16,961 bases of DNA from Calditrichota bacterium (GTDB lineage: Bacteria > Zixibacteria > MSB-5A5 > GN15 > FEB-12): contig DAOWIC010000111.1 of NCBI GenBank assembly GCA_030641085.1, positions 1 through 16,961 on the forward strand, read 5' to 3'. Positions 14,152 through 16,961 of this stretch are shown here, in pieces. The notes under the pieces were generated by a model. That model ran no database searches. It was not told the origin of the DNA and saw only the letters and a program-made list of their open reading frames with translations. Both the position numbers and the translations under genes were made by a program. Within the stretch, counting starts at the first letter, position 1. Each line of letters begins with the position of its first letter.

Positions 14152-14643
14152 TTAAAACGACCAGTTGACAATCGGAAAGACCGGAAACTGCCCGCCCTGC
14201 TCGATTATATTAACCAGCCCGATCTGAAGGCCTTTCATCGTCCCCGCGTAGTTGACAAGTCCGAGTTGGAAGCCGTTGGCATGTTTGGCGTAGTTGACCA
14301 CTCCCCATTGGAAACCCTCGAAATTGCCTCTCGTGATATTCACCGCGTTGTCCTGCCAACCGGTGAAGTCCGTTTCCACCAGACCCACAAAACCGAACTG
14401 AGCACCCTTGGATACACCTGAGGTGGTATGGTTGACCAGGCCCCAGTCAAACCCGGTGACATAACTGCTGCGTCCGTAAATAAGACTCAGGCGCACGCCC
14501 TTGATGGGTGTCTCTTCGGGAAAGATTTGGACCGGCGTAAACAACGATAATTGAATCGGTTTTTCCTGAGCCGCCGCCGGCGATACCATCAGCGCAAGCG
14601 CGAAAATCACGACACCGCACAAAGCCCAACATTTGTGTGCCAT
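14152..14643 (-). CDS. Exported protein with GLVN-type surface repeats
   Basis: The 163-residue product has a Sec signal peptide (hydrophobic core about 7-20, likely cleavage after SPAAA). It then carries repeated glycine-spaced units: FDWGLVNHT, AQFGFVGLVE, GFQWGVVNYAK, GFQLGLVNYAG and GLQIGLVNII. This matches the pattern of LA_2272-type surface repeat proteins, probably a beta-stranded outer-membrane or surface structure; function unknown. The start is the ATG at 14643 with GGAGGA about 4 nt upstream. An upstream ATG at 14655 overlaps that ribosome site and is rejected. Similar repeat proteins occur in many Gram-negative envelopes, often in several copies. Confidence 0.8.
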   Translation of the reverse strand: MAHKCWALCGVVIFALALMVSPAAAQEKPIQLSLFTPVQIFPEETPIKGVRLSLIYGRSSYVTGFDWGLVNHTTSGVSKGAQFGFVGLVETDFTGWQDNAVNITRGNFEGFQWGVVNYAKHANGFQLGLVNYAGTMKGLQIGLVNIIEQGGQFPVFPIVNWSF

Positions 14644-14722
14644 GTACTCCTCCACTTTTTAGAGATCAAGCTTATCGGGAATCCATCGGAAATTATATGA
14701 TACGAGTGGAACGTTCGGGAGA

Positions 14723-14758
14723 TAAAAAGATGCAGCCCGGGAAAAGCTGCCTCCCGGG
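14723..14758 (-). terminator. Candidate terminator after the KAS III-crotonase unit
   Basis: On the minus strand CCCGGGA (14752-14758) pairs with TCCCGGG (14736-14742) over a 9-nt loop. A short gap then leads to a T-run (14724-14728). It begins 14 nt after the stop at 14772. The space between stem and T-run makes it imperfect. Confidence 0.5.
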
Positions 14759-14771
14759 GCACTAACCGGTT

Positions 14772-15278
14772 CTATTTTTTGTCGGGATCGAGGATTTCAA
14801 CCATGTCGGTGTATGAAAAGTTATGGGTGTATGATTCACCGTCGCCGTTCACCGCCTCATACCAGCTTTCGACCGTAGCGCCGACAATACTCCCAGCCAT
14901 CTCGATCACGACCGGGTTGGCCAGGATCGGCTCTGCGCGAAGAAGGATGCTTTTAGCCTTCGCAATGCCGATGTACCCTGGTAGCAGGAAGGCTAATGCT
15001 CCCTGCGGTGGCATTCTGTATCGCATGCAGGGAAACGAGAAGACAGTATTTTCAGGAACCACCCGGAAATCGGTCGAGAGAATGACTCCAAGGAAAGCTC
15101 CGACGACGGAACCCTGCACAGCCGAAATTACGATTTTCCCATACTCGCACGTCAACTGGATATACCGGGCCAAGGCATTCTCTTCGCGAGATAGTTGCCT
15201 TTCTCCGTTCCGTAATTCAATGGTCTCTTCCCAAAACTGGGAATTTCTCTCCTCCTCCAGAATTGACTCGTCGCTCAT
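14772..15278 (-). CDS. Crotonase-fold protein, C-terminal part (second ORF of a split gene)
   Basis: The 168 residues carry the core of a crotonase (enoyl-CoA hydratase/isomerase superfamily) domain. KIVISAVQGSVVGAFLGVILSTDFRVVPENTVFSFP matches the usual KPVIAAV.G...GGGLELAL..D.RIA..NA.F..P pattern, and YRMPPQGALAFLLPGYIGIAKAKSILL matches the following helices. The acidic residues that do hydration in classical enoyl-CoA hydratases are not seen at the expected places, so another reaction, such as decarboxylation or isomerisation, or loss of activity is likely. The N-terminal strand is missing here but is found in the ORF just upstream, which ends 4 nt inside this one. Together they add up to a normal crotonase length of about 233 residues. 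Confidence 0.75.
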   Translation of the reverse strand: MSDESILEEERNSQFWEETIELRNGERQLSREENALARYIQLTCEYGKIVISAVQGSVVGAFLGVILSTDFRVVPENTVFSFPCMRYRMPPQGALAFLLPGYIGIAKAKSILLRAEPILANPVVIEMAGSIVGATVESWYEAVNGDGESYTHNFSYTDMVEILDPDKK

Positions 15279-15472
15279 GATAGAAGCGCTTTTACTGCCG
15301 AGTCTTCTCCAGCAAGCCTGATCTTTTCAAACAACGCACCCTTAAGTTCCAGGTCGGCAACTACCTCGAAGACCTTGTCCTTGAGATGTACAATTCCAAC
15401 CCCATTTTCCGCGTAAGAATCAAGGAAATCGCCGCTTGACTCGAAGACGGAACTCCTATCATTTTTCGTCAT
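15275..15472 (-). CDS. Crotonase-fold protein, N-terminal part (first ORF of a split gene)
   Basis: The 65-residue ORF has NGVGIVHLKDKVFEVVADLELKGALFEKIRLAGEDSAVKALL, which looks like the first beta-alpha-beta of a crotonase (strand, substrate-region helix, then the VKALL strand). It stops at TGA (15275-15277), overlapping the ATG of the next ORF (15276-15278), and the next ORF continues exactly where the fold should. GGAG lies about 7 nt before the ATG at 15472, and the KAS III stop is 16 nt upstream. Either a frameshift (natural or sequencing) split one gene, or two translationally coupled chains assemble. As a standalone gene it would have no recognisable function. Confidence 0.6.
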   Translation of the reverse strand: MTKNDRSSVFESSGDFLDSYAENGVGIVHLKDKVFEVVADLELKGALFEKIRLAGEDSAVKALLS

Positions 15473-15488
15473 TTAGATGCTCCTGATT

Positions 15489-16472
15489 TCACCACTCTAC
15501 CAGCACAGATGACCATATCAATCCACTACCAAAAGCGACCATCAACACCAAGTCTCCAAGCTTTAATCGTCCAGTCCGATTGGCCTCATCGAGGGCTATT
15601 GGAATCGACGCCGAGGACGTATTTCCGTACTTGTTAATATTAACGACCACCCTATCCATACCAACATCCAATCGCTTGGCCACACCTTGAATGATGCGGA
15701 TGTTAGCTTGATGGGGTACGATCAATGAAATGTCCTGAGGGCTAACGCCAGCACCCTCGATAGCTTTTACAGAAGCGTTGTACATCTCACGAACAGCTAC
15801 CCTGTATAGGTCTGGACCGTTCATATAGAGCTTGTCAGAACCATCGTATGAGAAGTCAGGCGTATATGGATTCTCGACACCTCCAACTGGAATCCAGAGT
15901 AGATTGCGTTTAGTACCATCAGATTTCATGAACGAGGATAAGACACCGTGACCATCATTGTCGGCAGTCATCACAACAGCACCTGCACCGTCGCCAAAAA
16001 GGACACAGGTGTTTCGGTCCTCGTAGTTGGTCACAGATGACAGTTTCTCTGCTCCAACAACAACGATAATCCTGTATGCCCCAGACTCAATGAGTGATCT
16101 GGCAACAATCAGGCCGTTCAGAAAACCCGTACAAGCAGAAACAACGTCAAATGCCCCGGCATTTGTAAGTCCCAGTTTCTCTTGTATCACACAGGCAGTG
16201 GAAGGCATTCGGTAATCTGAGGTGGAAGTGCCTGCAATAATCAGATCAATTTCTTCAAGAAGACACCCAGACATATCAAGAGCTTGTCTGATCGCGTCAA
16301 CAGCCATGTCGGAAGTGCTTATATCATCACCGGCTATACGTCGCTCTCGGATACCCGTGTGACTGTAAATCCATTCATCAGATGTGTTTAACATTCGCTC
16401 CAGGTCGGCATTGGTCAACCGCTTGGGAGGCACATACGAACCAGTTCCTATAATTTTTGCTCTTGGCTTCAT
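15489..16472 (-). CDS. Beta-ketoacyl-ACP synthase III family protein (FabH-like)
   Basis: KAS III enzymes condense an acyl-CoA with malonyl-ACP by a Cys-His-Asn triad. In the 327-residue form the triad is Cys114 (VSACTGF), His254 (VPHQAN) and Asn284 (NKYGNTSSAS). The N-terminal IGTGSYVPPKRLTN and the TSDEWIYSHTGIRERR motif are family-typical. The C-terminus reads FGSGLIWSSVLVEW instead of the common FGGGLTWGAAL. The ATG at 16472 is preferred; a TTG at 16478 keeps the frame open two codons longer, and the ribosome site is weak for both. It is followed by the split crotonase, so it may serve a specialised acyl or polyketide pathway rather than housekeeping fatty acid initiation; hence no fabH symbol. 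Confidence 0.92.
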   Translation of the reverse strand: MKPRAKIIGTGSYVPPKRLTNADLERMLNTSDEWIYSHTGIRERRIAGDDISTSDMAVDAIRQALDMSGCLLEEIDLIIAGTSTSDYRMPSTACVIQEKLGLTNAGAFDVVSACTGFLNGLIVARSLIESGAYRIIVVVGAEKLSSVTNYEDRNTCVLFGDGAGAVVMTADNDGHGVLSSFMKSDGTKRNLLWIPVGGVENPYTPDFSYDGSDKLYMNGPDLYRVAVREMYNASVKAIEGAGVSPQDISLIVPHQANIRIIQGVAKRLDVGMDRVVVNINKYGNTSSASIPIALDEANRTGRLKLGDLVLMVAFGSGLIWSSVLVEW

Positions 16473-16562
16473 TTTCAATAATCCATATTCTTTCTACCCT
16501 CAACGATGCTTTTATCAACAAGATGTCCTACATCAGTAGAAATATTGATCCTCAACCAGTAG

Positions 16563-16594
16563 CTCTGATGGTAGGTTTCACCCCACCATCAGAG
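16563..16594 (-). repeat. 10-bp perfect hairpin downstream of the helix-protein gene
   Basis: CTCTGATGGT (16563-16572) pairs with ACCATCAGAG (16585-16594) around a 12-nt loop, 16 nt past the stop at 16611. On the minus strand no T-run follows, so it is not a classic terminator. It may be a processing stem or a partial attenuator ahead of the KAS III gene, which starts about 90 nt further on. Confidence 0.45.
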
Positions 16595-16610
16595 TACACA
16601 GTGTATTTTC

Positions 16611-16961
16611 TTATTGTTCTTTTTTCTTTTTCAGGACGTCTTTTGTACTATCAAGAAGTTCCGTAAAGGTACTTTTGGTCATTTCCACTGCCTTACTACC
16701 AGCTTCTTTTGCTGCTTCCAGAGTCGCATCAGCGGCATGTCCGATTAAATCAGCAGCGTCACCACCAGCTTGTTTGGTACCCTCAAGTATACCTTTGGAG
16801 GCTTCCTTTACGAGTTCCGAAGCTTCCAGTTTGACAATCTCAGCAGTATCAATTACTCCCTTCATAGCACCTTGAGCTGTCTCTTTGACTGCATCTCGGG
16901 TAAGTTCTGTTTTTTCCAAAGCACTCTTAACGGCTTCTCTGGAAATCTCACCTACCTTTGC
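16611..16961 (-). CDS. Ala/Lys/Glu-rich amphipathic-helix protein, partial (5' end outside window)
   Basis: Function unknown. The reading frame is open to the window edge and is read here for 116 residues. The first possible start codon inside is a TTG at 16919, but in-frame codons continue with the same composition (AKVGEISREAVKSALEKTEL), so the true start is probably outside. The sequence is rich in Ala, Lys, Glu and Thr with repeated AxDAxxEAxKEA-like units such as GHAADATLEAAKEAGSKAVE, and ends KDVLKKKKEQ. This is the pattern of LEA-like or apolipoprotein-like amphipathic helices that bind membranes or protect proteins. It has no signal peptide or membrane segment in the part seen. Codon and base use are less GC-rich than in the housekeeping block. 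Confidence 0.7.
   Translation of the reverse strand, partial: AKVGEISREAVKSALEKTELTRDAVKETAQGAMKGVIDTAEIVKLEASELVKEASKGILEGTKQAGGDAADLIGHAADATLEAAKEAGSKAVEMTKSTFTELLDSTKDVLKKKKEQ

Overview
The window reads as bacterial chromosome from a Gram-negative-type, probably uncultured lineage. The evidence is dense minus-strand gene packing, ATGA stop/start overlaps, GTG and TTG starts, and several lipobox secreted proteins. Those lipoproteins begin with an acidic CSDDD-type tether and a CxxC, followed by an Fn3-like domain. This style, together with the folP-cdaA pairing, fits the FCB/candidate-phylum area (Zixibacteria or a relative). That placement is inference and cannot be settled from this sequence.

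Left block (1-8446), nearly all minus strand. A conserved housekeeping run reads right to left: dpaL-like PLP lyase, tilS, hpt, ftsH, folE, folP, cdaA, then lepA from its own promoter. The spacing (44-nt overlap tilS/hpt, 3 nt ftsH/folE, 4-nt overlap folP/cdaA) indicates operonic sub-blocks for tRNA-Ile modification, purine salvage, membrane proteolysis, folate synthesis and c-di-AMP signalling. lepA is broken: its frame stops being LepA-like right at the G5 (SAK) position. The sequence beyond, read on the plus strand, looks like the C-terminal end of an IS607-type serine recombinase. This is either a real insertion/rearrangement or a chimeric contig end.

Middle block (8413-14758), an accessory envelope region. 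It has a strong terminator, two tandem paralogous lipoproteins (282 and 281 aa), a double-GNAT acetyltransferase, one plus-strand Cys-rich lipoprotein, a lipoprotein of the beta-lactamase/serine hydrolase fold, and a small exported protein with glycine-rich surface repeats. Between the convergent Cys-rich lipoprotein and the serine hydrolase lies a compact REP-like element. It consists of two inverted, covarying copies of one hairpin motif inside an outer stem.

Right block (14772-16961), visibly less GC-rich in the sampled segments and possibly acquired. It contains a KAS III (FabH-like) enzyme, a crotonase-fold protein split into two ORFs that overlap by ATGA, and upstream a partial gene for an alanine/lysine-rich amphipathic-helix protein running off the edge. 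The KAS III plus divergent crotonase pair suggests a small acyl or polyketide modification pathway whose substrate cannot be read from the sequence.

No tRNA, rRNA or CRISPR array was seen.
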